A stretch of DNA of 10,493 nt from Afipia sp. Lineage in GTDB: Bacteria > Pseudomonadota > Alphaproteobacteria > Rhizobiales > Xanthobacteraceae. Under the pieces are notes generated by a model, which did no database searches, was not told the DNA's origin, and saw only the letters and a list, made by a program, of their open reading frames with translations. The stretch spans positions 1 through 10,493 of the forward strand of contig JAGVII010000317.1 of NCBI GenBank assembly GCA_020056155.1, read 5' to 3'. The position numbers and the translations under genes were made by a program. Below are positions 1 to 6,327 of the stretch, piece after piece. Each line of letters opens with the position of its first letter. The first letter of the stretch is position 1.

Positions 1-1
1 C

Positions 2-193
2 ACCGGCCTCTCACCTCACGACTGGCGGCGGCGATATCGATTGGAGCAAGCCATGAACATGCTGCGCAAAGCCGATAACTCCATCGCAATGGTCGCCGTT
101 TCGCTCGGCTACACGTCACAGACCGCCTTTGCCGCCGCGTTCCGCAAGATGACCGGAGAAACGCCGACGGATTGGCGGAAGCGCAGACGTTAG
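2..193 (+). CDS. AraC-family transcriptional regulator, C-terminal end (partial)
   Basis: This is the last 63 residues of an AraC/XylS-type DNA-binding protein; the start lies outside the window. The visible part carries the second helix-turn-helix of the family: the stretch around SIAMVAVSLGYTSQTAFAAA, followed by FRKMTGETPTDWRKRRR, matches the usual pattern of A-x-x-(V/L)-G-Y-x-S-x-x-A-F-x-x-A-F then G-x-(S/T)-P-x-x-W-R. The effector domain cannot be seen, so the inducer is unknown. The gene points toward the alpha/beta hydrolase that starts 260 bases downstream, and regulators of this kind often control the next gene, but that link is an inference from position. A small hairpin follows the stop codon. 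Confidence 0.9.
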   Translation, partial: TGLSPHDWRRRYRLEQAMNMLRKADNSIAMVAVSLGYTSQTAFAAAFRKMTGETPTDWRKRRR

Positions 194-209
194 CCGCAAT
201 TTCTCTTCA

Positions 210-226
210 AGCGCGTCAATCGCGCT
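210..226 (+). terminator. Weak hairpin after the AraC-family gene
   Basis: A perfect 6-bp stem (AGCGCG/CGCGCT) with a 5-base loop lies 16 bases after the AraC stop codon. There is no T-run after it, so it could at most be a weak or Rho-assisted end signal; it may also be chance in GC-rich DNA. The rest of 194-453 shows no convincing coding frame. Confidence 0.25.
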
Positions 227-453
227 GGCGCATCGGATTACACGCGTCGTTATTCCATCAACGTGTTCACGCCCTATGACGACGGAGACAGTAGAATGGT
301 CTGCAAAAAAAGATCGGGCTGTTCGTAGCCCCATCACGACGAAGCGTCCTGGCATCAGCGTTCACGTACGGCGTCTCGTCCATGTTTCATTTCTCATCGG
401 TAGCCGGTGAGCAACAGCGAACCTCAACTCACAACAGGCAAGGGATTGATACG

Positions 454-1284
454 ATGACGTCCATAACAACCCGAGACGGCGTTCAATTGTTTTACAAGGA
501 CTGGGGTCCGAAATCCGCCCAGCCGATCGTATTTCATCATGGCTGGCCGCTGAGCGCCGACGACTGGGATAACCAGATGCTGTTCTTCCTCAGCAAGGGC
601 TTTCGTGTCATCGCCCATGATCGTCGCGGCCATGGCCGGTCGACGCAGGTGAGCGATGGTCACGACATGAACCATTATGCTGCCGACGTAGCTGCGCTGG
701 TTGAGAAACTCGATCTGCGCGACGCCATCCATATCGGCCACTCCACCGGCGGCGGCGAGGCAACCCGCTATGTCGCGCGCCACGGCAATGGCCGCGTCGC
801 GAAGCTGGTTCTGATCTCGGCTGTGCCGCCGTTGATGCTAAAAACATCCTCGAATCCCGGCGGCCTGCCCATCGAAGCATTAGATGCGTTGCGCAAGGAG
901 TTTGCAGCTAACCGCTCGCAATTTTCAACGGATTTCGCAGCCGGTCCGTTCTTTGGCTACAACCGGCCCAACGCCAAACCATCTCAGGCTGTCATCTGGA
1001 ACTGGTGGCGCCAGAGCATGATGGGTAGCGCGAAGGCGCAATACGAGGGCATCAAAGCCTTTTCGGAGACCGACTTCACCGACGATCTGAAGACAATCAC
1101 CGTGCCGACATTGGTTCTCCACGGCGACGACGACCAGATTGTCCCGATCGGCGCCTCTGCACTGCTGTCAGCGACTCTCCTGCGGCGCGGCAAGCTTAAG
1201 GTCTACGAGAAATTGCCGCACGGCATCTGCACGACCCACGCCGACATCGTCAACGCTGACATTCTGGCGTTCATCACCGCCTAG
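454..1284 (+). CDS. Alpha/beta hydrolase, cofactor-free chloroperoxidase/esterase type
   Basis: A 276-residue alpha/beta hydrolase close to the non-haem chloroperoxidase (perhydrolase/aryl esterase) family, which is usually about 275 residues. Visible motifs are the oxyanion-loop HHGWP at 28-32, the nucleophile elbow GHSTGGGE with Ser97, the acid HGDDDQIVP with Asp227 as the expected catalytic residue, and LPHG with His256. No signal peptide is seen, so it should be cytoplasmic. An upstream in-frame ATG at 382 would add 24 residues unlike the family; the ATG at 454, with AAGGGA about 8 bases before it, gives the family-like start MTSITTRDG. Family members hydrolyse esters or lactones, or make peracids in organic acid buffer; the real substrate cannot be told. 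It follows an AraC-type regulator and precedes a flavoprotein on the same strand. Confidence 0.92.
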   Translation: MTSITTRDGVQLFYKDWGPKSAQPIVFHHGWPLSADDWDNQMLFFLSKGFRVIAHDRRGHGRSTQVSDGHDMNHYAADVAALVEKLDLRDAIHIGHSTGGGEATRYVARHGNGRVAKLVLISAVPPLMLKTSSNPGGLPIEALDALRKEFAANRSQFSTDFAAGPFFGYNRPNAKPSQAVIWNWWRQSMMGSAKAQYEGIKAFSETDFTDDLKTITVPTLVLHGDDDQIVPIGASALLSATLLRRGKLKVYEKLPHGICTTHADIVNADILAFITA

Positions 1285-1305
1285 GCGACACTGCACTCAC
1301 TAGCT

Positions 1306-1364
1306 CCGCGCGTCATCCATTCCTGCAGCCCGCCGCTCATCAAGAGCGGCATGATGACGCGCGG
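1306..1364 (+). terminator. Two-tier stem-loop between the hydrolase and the flavoprotein gene
   Basis: A perfect 12-bp inverted repeat (CCGCGCGTCATC at 1306-1317, GATGACGCGCGG at 1353-1364) encloses a second perfect 7-bp stem (1332-1338 with 1344-1350, 5-base loop). It begins 21 bases after the hydrolase stop and ends 39 bases before the next start. No T-run follows, so a Rho-independent terminator is not shown; it could be an attenuating or mRNA-protecting structure, or a small mobile palindromic element. Confidence 0.5.
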
Positions 1365-1403
1365 CCCTCTGAAACGCATCCCCGCAAACCAAGGAGTAAA
1401 GAC

Positions 1404-2609
1404 ATGAGACTCGTTATCGTAGGTGCCGGCTTCGCCGGAATGTATGCCGCGCTGTCCGCCGCCCGCTTGCGCGACATCGAAGGCGTTTCGTCCGAAGAAC
1501 TCGAGATCGCTCTCGTTGCACCGGAGCCCACGCTGGTGATTCGCCCGCGCCTCTACGAACCGAAGCCGGAAACGTTGACAGCTCCGCTTCGGGAGCTGCT
1601 CGACGCCGTGAACGTTGTTTACGTTCAGGGCCGTGCTCAAGCTGTCGATACCCAATCGCGCACGGTAGAAATCGTCGATGCCAGCGGCGAGCGAAAGCAG
1701 CTTCCTTATCACCGTCTGGTCGTGGCGTGCGGCAGCCGCCTATTCCGTCCGAACATCCCGGGCCTTGCCGAGCATGGATTTAGCGTCGATCAACTCGACG
1801 ACGCTGTCATGCTGGACCGCCATCTGCACGGACTCCTGGCCTGGCCAGTCTCGGAAATGCGTGACACCGTGGTCGTCGCAGGCGGCGGATTCACTGGCAT
1901 CGAGGCCGCCACGGAAATGCCCGCACGGCTTCGCGCAATCCTCGGGAAGGACTCCTCGCCTCGGGTCGTCATCGTCGAGCGGAACGACGCGATCGCTCCA
2001 GATATGGGAGCTGGTCCTCGCCCCCTGATTGAGGAAGCGCTGCGCAAGCTCGGAATCGAGACCCGTCTCGAAGCTGGCGTCGCATCGCTCGACAAATCAG
2101 GCGTCACGCTGACCAACGGCGAGCGCATCGAGAGCGCCACCGTGATCTGGGCCGCGGGCATGCGCGCCAACCCGCTCACAACACAGATTCCCGCCGAGCG
2201 CGATAATTTCGGCCGGCTTCTCGTCGATGACCGCCTCCGTGTCCATTCCGTGCCCGGTGTCTACGCCACCGGTGATGCGGCCCGCGCAGCGTGTGACGAC
2301 GCCGGCAACTACGCGCTGATGTCATGCCAGCACGCGACGCGGATGGGCGCCTTCGCGGGTAACAATGCGGCCGCCGATCTGCTTGGCGTGCCTACGCGGC
2401 GTTATCACCAGGAGGGCTATGTCACTTGCCTTGACCTTGGAGAGGCCGGCGCGCTGTTCACCCGCGGCTGGGAGCGCTCAGTCGAAATGGTCGGCGCTAA
2501 AGCGAAGAAGACAAAGCAGGAGATCAATACTGTCTGGATCTATCCGCCAGAAGCCGAGCGCGCGGCGGCGCTGGCCTCCGCCGATCCGGAACATGTGACG
2601 GAAGTCTAG
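1404..2609 (+). CDS. FAD-dependent NAD(P)H oxidoreductase, NDH-2-like
   Basis: A 401-residue two-dinucleotide-binding flavoprotein of the pyridine nucleotide-disulfide oxidoreductase superfamily, closest in layout to type II NADH dehydrogenases. The N-terminal FAD site is IVGAGFAGMYAA (GAGFAG at 7-12). The NAD(P)H site is VVVAGGGFTGIEAA (159-167), where the GGGFTG(I/V)E form is typical of NDH-2. The second FAD contact is GVYATGDAA (286-292). No redox-active CxxC pair is present near the FAD domain, which argues against a disulfide reductase. No clear C-terminal membrane anchor is seen, so a soluble or peripheral enzyme is likely. The start is supported by AAGGAG 8 bases before the ATG. It probably moves electrons from NAD(P)H to a quinone or other acceptor; coupling to the upstream hydrolase is only positional. 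A strong terminator follows the gene. Confidence 0.85.
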   Translation: MRLVIVGAGFAGMYAALSAARLRDIEGVSSEELEIALVAPEPTLVIRPRLYEPKPETLTAPLRELLDAVNVVYVQGRAQAVDTQSRTVEIVDASGERKQLPYHRLVVACGSRLFRPNIPGLAEHGFSVDQLDDAVMLDRHLHGLLAWPVSEMRDTVVVAGGGFTGIEAATEMPARLRAILGKDSSPRVVIVERNDAIAPDMGAGPRPLIEEALRKLGIETRLEAGVASLDKSGVTLTNGERIESATVIWAAGMRANPLTTQIPAERDNFGRLLVDDRLRVHSVPGVYATGDAARAACDDAGNYALMSCQHATRMGAFAGNNAAADLLGVPTRRYHQEGYVTCLDLGEAGALFTRGWERSVEMVGAKAKKTKQEINTVWIYPPEAERAAALASADPEHVTEV

Positions 2610-2664
2610 AAATTACACGCTAACACCACCAGTTCGAACGCGCGGTGCGCGCTCGATCGACCAA

Positions 2665-2720
2665 CCCTCGCGGCCGTCCCCAAGACGCGAGGGGATGCGA
2701 CCGGCGTGCTTTCCCCCTCG
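2665..2720 (+). repeat. Competing inverted-repeat arms upstream of the terminator
   Basis: CCCTCGCG (2665-2672) pairs perfectly with CGCGAGGG (2686-2693), while CGAGGGG (2688-2694) also pairs perfectly with CCCCTCG (2714-2720). The middle arm can therefore join either side. In addition CGGCCGTC (2671-2678) is identical to the last 8 bases of the terminator's 3' arm and could pair with its 5' arm (2737-2744). The pattern is seen directly; a switching role is inference, and no gene lies immediately downstream on this strand. Confidence 0.5.
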
Positions 2721-2736
2721 GCGCCCGGTTCGCCTT

Positions 2737-2779
2737 GACGGCCGGCCCTTTCCCATGTCGGGCCGGCCGTCATTTTTTT
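2737..2779 (+). terminator. Strong Rho-independent terminator
   Basis: A perfect 12-bp GC-rich stem (GACGGCCGGCCC at 2737-2748, GGGCCGGCCGTC at 2760-2771) with an 11-base loop is followed by A and then seven T. It sits about 130 bases after the flavoprotein stop and ends the plus-strand transcription unit. On the other strand there is no T-run, so it is mainly a plus-strand terminator. Confidence 0.95.
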
Positions 2780-2793
2780 GTACGTCAAAATGC
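2778..2793 (+). repeat. 16-base direct repeat, copy 1
   Basis: TTGTACGTCAAAATGC begins inside the T-run of the terminator. An identical 16-base copy lies at 9484-9499 inside the response-regulator gene, where its complement encodes HFDVQ. A chance match of this length in 10 kb is unlikely but possible. Confidence 0.6.
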
Positions 2794-2912
2794 AGAAACA
2801 TATTGCTGAGACAAGCGTCGGCTATTGCAATGAAGGCGATCAACCGGCTTTGCCGATTCAGTTCAGGTCCATGGCGGTCTCTAACACGGGCGAGACAAGC
2901 ACTCTTCGTTAT

Positions 2913-3908
2913 TCAGGCTGGAATGTTGCGGTCGATAGATGCCGGCACGAATACAACGCTTCGGGTCGGCATGGCTAGCGAAAGACCGCTTGTTCTGCAT
3001 TGATCGTGGAGGAGATCGACGATCTCGTTCTTGGCGGACGTTCCTATGGCGAGACTGTCAACCCGGAACTGCAACTCCACTTCAATTGCCATCGCATCGA
3101 TTGCCTTCATAGCAACGACTGGCGGCGGGATTTTCACAATATGGGTGCTGGCTTGCAACACGGACCACATGACTTCTTCCACGCGGCGCGGCCTTTGCGT
3201 TGCAGCGACGCGGACGCTCAAACAAACCTGGTGAGTCTCGTCAGGGCGACTGAGATTAGTCACGCCCTGTCTTGCAAGGACACTGTTCGGTAACACGACC
3301 ACATTATGCGCAGCGGTCAGCAAACTGGTGGAACGCCAGTTGCTTTCGGCCACCCGGCCCTCTGTGCCGTCGCTTAACTGGACCCAGTCGCCTATTGCAT
3401 AGGCCCCGCCCAACGTCAGCGCGATGCCGGAAAAGACGTCGCCGAGCGTGTTCTGTAGCGCAAGACCGAGGATGATGGCGACGACGCCGGAGGTCGTGAC
3501 CAAGGTGCCGATAGGTATCTCGAAAACAAAGCCGACGACCGAAAGCGTCACGCCGAGATAAATCACGGCGACGGCCATATCCTGGATGAGATGTGCTTCG
3601 CGCGGCTTCTGATTGATTCTGACATAGATGTGGATGAAGCCGATAATCGTCCACGCGAGATGGGTCCACCACAGGATCCTCGCCGATTTGGAGACCAGTG
3701 CTGCAAGACCCTGCGTGGAGACGTCATCGGACTTATACGGAGCGATGTGCCCCAGATAGAGCACGAGACTCATGCCGATAAAGAACAGAATCTGGACGAT
3801 CAGACGGCCCGTCGGTCGGCTTGCACCCTGAACGTGCCAGACCACGATGCCGGCAATTCCCAAACCGTTGATCAGAACAAGCTGCAGGAAGTGGTCATCA
3901 CCAAGCAT
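2913..3908 (-). CDS. MscS-family small-conductance mechanosensitive ion channel
   Basis: A 331-residue inner-membrane channel of the MscS superfamily, which opens under membrane tension to release solutes on osmotic downshock. About five hydrophobic helices are visible (near 9-26, 36-55, 78-96, 110-130 and 137-152). The last is the pore helix, VVAIILGLALQNTLGDVFSG, which matches the family's G/A-rich TM3. It is followed by the beta-domain signature IGDWVQLSDGTEGRV-ESNWRST at 172-194 and VVLPNSVL at 204-211, then the alpha/beta C-terminal part. There is no cyclic-nucleotide domain. The frame stays open to an ATG at 4001, but that one falls in the loop of the hairpin at 3988-4017 and lacks a ribosome site; the ATG at 3908 is chosen, though its own ribosome site (GGATC) is weak, so the start is uncertain. 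It lies downstream of the metallo-hydrolase on the same strand. Confidence 0.93.
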   Translation of the reverse strand: MLGDDHFLQLVLINGLGIAGIVVWHVQGASRPTGRLIVQILFFIGMSLVLYLGHIAPYKSDDVSTQGLAALVSKSARILWWTHLAWTIIGFIHIYVRINQKPREAHLIQDMAVAVIYLGVTLSVVGFVFEIPIGTLVTTSGVVAIILGLALQNTLGDVFSGIALTLGGAYAIGDWVQLSDGTEGRVAESNWRSTSLLTAAHNVVVLPNSVLARQGVTNLSRPDETHQVCLSVRVAATQRPRRVEEVMWSVLQASTHIVKIPPPVVAMKAIDAMAIEVELQFRVDSLAIGTSAKNEIVDLLHDQCRTSGLSLAMPTRSVVFVPASIDRNIPA

Positions 3909-3987
3909 GGCAGGGATCCACAGGTAAGAGCGGTTTTTGTATGAAATACGGTCCAATACGTACAGCGCGCCTTGGCGTGAAGCGCAG

Positions 3988-4017
3988 TTAAGGCCGGCCA
4001 ATTGAGGCCGGCCTTAA
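3988..4017 (-). terminator. Perfect 12-bp hairpin between metallo-hydrolase and MscS genes
   Basis: TTAAGGCCGGCC (3988-3999) and GGCCGGCCTTAA (4006-4017) form a perfect stem with the 6-base loop AATTGA. It lies 40 bases after the metallo-hydrolase stop on the minus strand and 80 bases before the chosen MscS start. Neither strand has a full T-run after it, so it is a poor intrinsic terminator by sequence, but its place fits an end or processing signal. It shares the octamer GGCCGGCC with the terminator at 2737. Confidence 0.65.
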
Positions 4018-4056
4018 AGACTATATGCCGCGGTTCGGTTTCAGCTCAGCAAGGGA

Positions 4057-4977
4057 TCAGTAGTCCCAGAAGATCGGCACGAAGCGAAATGTATCGCCAT
4101 CGACTGCCACCCGACCGATGGACGGGAACGGCATATGAGTGGCCACCAGAAGCGAGCCGGTCTCCGCAAGCTCCCGCAAGAGATCGACCCGCACGCGGGT
4201 CGCCTCTTCAGGATCGTGCTCGAAGCCGTTATGCCAATCAGGGTGGTCGAACCCGACCGCAAACACGGCGTCACCGGCGAACATCATCCGATCGCCGCCG
4301 GACGCAAGACGAACCACGGAGTGTCCGGGTGTATGCCCCCCGGTGCGGTGGACGATCACGCCGGGCGCCACTTCATGCTCCTCCTCGAACTGCTGCAGCT
4401 GGTTGTGGTACGCGTTCACAAACCGCTTGGCGGTCGATCGAAGCGCGTCCGGAAACCCCTGCGGCATGTCGGTGTGCGTGAAGTCAGGCGCTTCCCAGAA
4501 CTTGACCTCTGCGGCCGCCACATGAATGCGCAGGTCCGGACGGAGCCGCTCCTTCACACCATCGACGATCAGCCCGCCGACGTGATCCATGTGCATATGA
4601 GTCAACACCACGTCGGTCACGGACCTAAGATCAATGCCGGCGGCCTCCAGCCGTTTGATCATCTGCCCGGCCCGCGGCAAGTGCAGGTCCGGGTCGGCCC
4701 CTAGTCCCGCATCGATGAGAATGGTCTGGTCGCCACTGCGCACGACAACCACGTTAAGCGCCCAGTCGAAAGCGTCCGTCGGCAGGAACATATTGTCGAG
4801 CCACGCCGACCGGTCAGCCGGGCTTGCGTTGTAGCCCAGCATTTTGGTCGGGAGTGGCAGCACGCCATCGCTGACCACCATGACGTCAATGTCGCCGATC
4901 TTCAGCGCGTAGCGCGATGGAACCAAATCGTCAGGCTTCGATTTGCTCGGGGCGGGCGAAGTAATGTTCAGGCTCAT
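4057..4977 (-). CDS. Metallo-beta-lactamase-fold hydrolase (lactonase-like)
   Basis: A 306-residue metallo-hydrolase with the full set of metal ligands: HMHMDHVGG (His127, His129, Asp131, His132), GGHTPGHS (His219), FAGDAVF (Asp236) and ATHMPFP (His281). This HxHxDH plus H, D, H set is shared by N-acyl-homoserine lactonases, glyoxalase II and many uncharacterised MBL hydrolases, so a two-metal hydrolase is secure but the substrate is not. No signal peptide is seen; the first 20 residues are polar and Ser/Pro/Lys-rich. The start at 4977 is set by GGAAGGAG a few bases upstream; the open frame continues back to 5328 but that part is basic, low in similarity and lacks a ribosome site. A TetR gene is divergent, and a perfect palindrome 95 bases upstream of the start suggests repression by it, with induction by the substrate or a related compound. 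Confidence 0.93.
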   Translation of the reverse strand: MSLNITSPAPSKSKPDDLVPSRYALKIGDIDVMVVSDGVLPLPTKMLGYNASPADRSAWLDNMFLPTDAFDWALNVVVVRSGDQTILIDAGLGADPDLHLPRAGQMIKRLEAAGIDLRSVTDVVLTHMHMDHVGGLIVDGVKERLRPDLRIHVAAAEVKFWEAPDFTHTDMPQGFPDALRSTAKRFVNAYHNQLQQFEEEHEVAPGVIVHRTGGHTPGHSVVRLASGGDRMMFAGDAVFAVGFDHPDWHNGFEHDPEEATRVRVDLLRELAETGSLLVATHMPFPSIGRVAVDGDTFRFVPIFWDY

Positions 4978-5403
4978 GCTTTTTCTCCTTCCAATCGCCG
5001 CCTTACACACGGCATCGACGACCCTATGTGAAAGCCTGTTTGCGATCGATTGGGCGGAGGAATAGAGCGAGCTATACCACGGTATAGATTTCCTGACTGC
5101 ACTTGCGAGCGGTGAACAGTCGCAACGAATGCCAGAGTCAGGCGCTGCGGCAACAGCTTCTGAAGCGGTTATAGTTTGCGAGCGTATTGTTCGCCTCCGC
5201 GCAGAGAAACTGGGCGCCAGCCCGATAGGTTCGCATTCCATAACGCTAAATACTGCAGCTTCGTCGACACGAATGTCACGCGGGCGGATGCCTAGTAAAG
5301 GGGCGTCACTTGCCCTTTCCTGCATCACAGATTAGATAGCGAATGTACTGCAAAGGTCCGGTCACGCGAGCCACACGGCACGTCGACTCAGGGAGTTCGC
5401 GCA
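4978..5403. other. Divergent regulatory region between metallo-hydrolase and TetR genes
   Basis: This 426-base space should contain the promoters of both genes. The clearest element is the palindrome at 5072-5087. A bulged stem (AAAGGGGC...GCCCTTT, about 5295-5313) lies nearer the TetR start. Open frames here have no family likeness and I do not call a gene. Confidence 0.7.
5072..5087. promoter_or_regulatory. Perfect 16-bp palindrome, candidate TetR operator
   Basis: CTATACC-AC-GGTATAG is a perfect 7+2+7 inverted repeat of the size bound by TetR dimers. It lies 95 bases upstream of the metallo-hydrolase start and about 320 bases upstream of the TetR start. No second copy of the full palindrome was found in the window. 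Binding by the neighbouring TetR protein is inferred from position. Confidence 0.6.
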
Positions 5404-6051
5404 ATGCGATACGAAAAGGGGCGAAAAGAAGCAACGCATCAACGGATCATCGAAGTTGCGTCGCAGGAATTTCGAAAGCACGGAGTTGCCGCCTCCGGAT
5501 TGGCGGGCATCATGGAGAAAGCAGATCTCACCATCGGAGCTTTCTATCCGAATTTCGCTTCCAAAGCAGAACTTGTGACCGAAACGCTGGCCTATGTGCT
5601 CGATATTCAACTGACCAAGATGAGGGAAGTCATTGAGAGCGGCGGGAGTCTGGAAGCCGGGATTCTCAGTTATCTGAGCAAGGATCACTTGAGTACTCCG
5701 GAGGATGGCTGCCCCTCGGCGGCGTTGCTTCCGGAAATTGGACGACAAACGAAAGAAACACGGTCTGCTTATAAGGACGGCATTGTCCCGTTTATCGGGA
5801 TGCTTGCGGAACATTTGCCTGAAGGGGATTCAAAGGCCTCGAGGGGGCGAGCCTTTGCATTGTTCGGCCTGCTGGTTGGCACGTTGCAGATCGCGCGTGC
5901 GATCCCTGATAGGGCGCTCGCGGAGAATGTTCTCAAGGAGGGCATTGAAGCCGCGATGCATCTCGCTAGAGAGCGCGTTCGCCCATCGCGCGTCGCTGCC
6001 AAAGCAGAAAAAACAGCACCCAAGTTGCCGAAGAGATTGGCGCGCGGATAA
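5404..6051 (+). CDS. TetR/AcrR-family transcriptional regulator
   Basis: A 215-residue repressor-type protein. The N-terminal DNA-binding domain runs from about 11 to 58: ATHQRIIEVASQEFRKHGV, then the recognition part ADLTIGAFYPNFASKAELV, very close to the family pattern G-x-F-Y-x-(H/N)-F-x-S-K-x-x-L. The C-terminal ligand domain contains GCPSAALLPEIGRQTKETR (102-120), a form seen in one TetR subgroup, and ends in a Lys/Arg/Ala/Pro-rich tail from about 190. GGGAG upstream of the ATG supports the start. It is divergent from the metallo-hydrolase and points toward the amidase 276 bases downstream, so it may control one or both; the palindrome at 5072-5087 favours the former. The ligand is unknown. 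Confidence 0.95.
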   Translation: MRYEKGRKEATHQRIIEVASQEFRKHGVAASGLAGIMEKADLTIGAFYPNFASKAELVTETLAYVLDIQLTKMREVIESGGSLEAGILSYLSKDHLSTPEDGCPSAALLPEIGRQTKETRSAYKDGIVPFIGMLAEHLPEGDSKASRGRAFALFGLLVGTLQIARAIPDRALAENVLKEGIEAAMHLARERVRPSRVAAKAEKTAPKLPKRLARG

Positions 6052-6213
6052 ACGCTGACGCATTTACTTGGCGGACTTTGCAGTGGCGGCCTCTTCCATG
6101 GCCAAAATAGCTGTCTGGTCCATTGGATTAGACGGAGTCCGTCGTTCCCAATTCATAGTTCCCACATTCCGATAGGTTCCGGCGACTGACCGACAGCCAT
6201 GTGCTGGCGCTGT

Positions 6214-6250
6214 TGCATTATGATCGCTACTATGCATTATGATCACTATT
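6214..6250. repeat. Imperfect 18-bp tandem repeat upstream of the amidase gene
   Basis: TGCATTATGATC occurs at 6214-6225 and again at 6233-6244. Beyond the identical 12 bases, the next 6 (GCTACT versus ACTATT) differ at two positions, giving two 18-base units at a 19-base period. It lies about 80 to 115 bases upstream of the amidase start, where an activator or repressor could bind. A small palindrome, TTCTATAGAA, overlaps its right edge at 6249-6258. Confidence 0.6.
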
Positions 6251-6327
6251 CTATAGAAGCGTGCTCCCTTTTGGAGCCGCAGAGCGACCGGCACATGGCA
6301 GGTCATAAGCATGAGGAGGTTGTCTGT

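Larger units (their letters stand above)
2610..2912. other. Convergent intergenic region with terminator and competing stems
   Basis: This gap separates the convergent flavoprotein and MscS genes. It holds three mutually overlapping inverted-repeat arms (2665-2672, 2686-2694, 2713-2720) ahead of the strong terminator at 2737-2779, and one copy of a 16-base sequence repeated in the response-regulator gene (2778-2793). I see no convincing gene in it. Confidence 0.7.

Noticed and set aside
3909..4001. Longer MscS start at 4001
   Set aside because: The ATG lies in the loop of a perfect hairpin with no ribosome site, and the added residues do not look like a membrane or signal segment.
4978..5328. 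N-terminal extension of the metallo-hydrolase to 5328
   Set aside because: The added 117 residues are basic and low in family likeness, run through the operator region, and lack a ribosome site, while the start at 4977 has a strong one.
6064..6153. Possible short minus-strand peptide of about 30 residues (MNWERRTPSNPMDQTAILA...)
   Set aside because: Composition is not absurd, but there is no convincing ribosome site or family likeness, and it overlaps the amidase upstream region.
6144..6180. Repeated TTCC blocks (GTTCCCA twice, then ATTCC and GTTCC), minus-strand GGAAC, considered as extracytoplasmic-function sigma promoters
   Set aside because: No properly spaced -10 partner follows the GGAAC motifs.
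6199..6327. Amidase start at 6199
   Set aside because: It would put 43 odd residues before a clear Tat signal, and the tandem repeat lies inside it; the ATG at 6328 has GAGGAGG.
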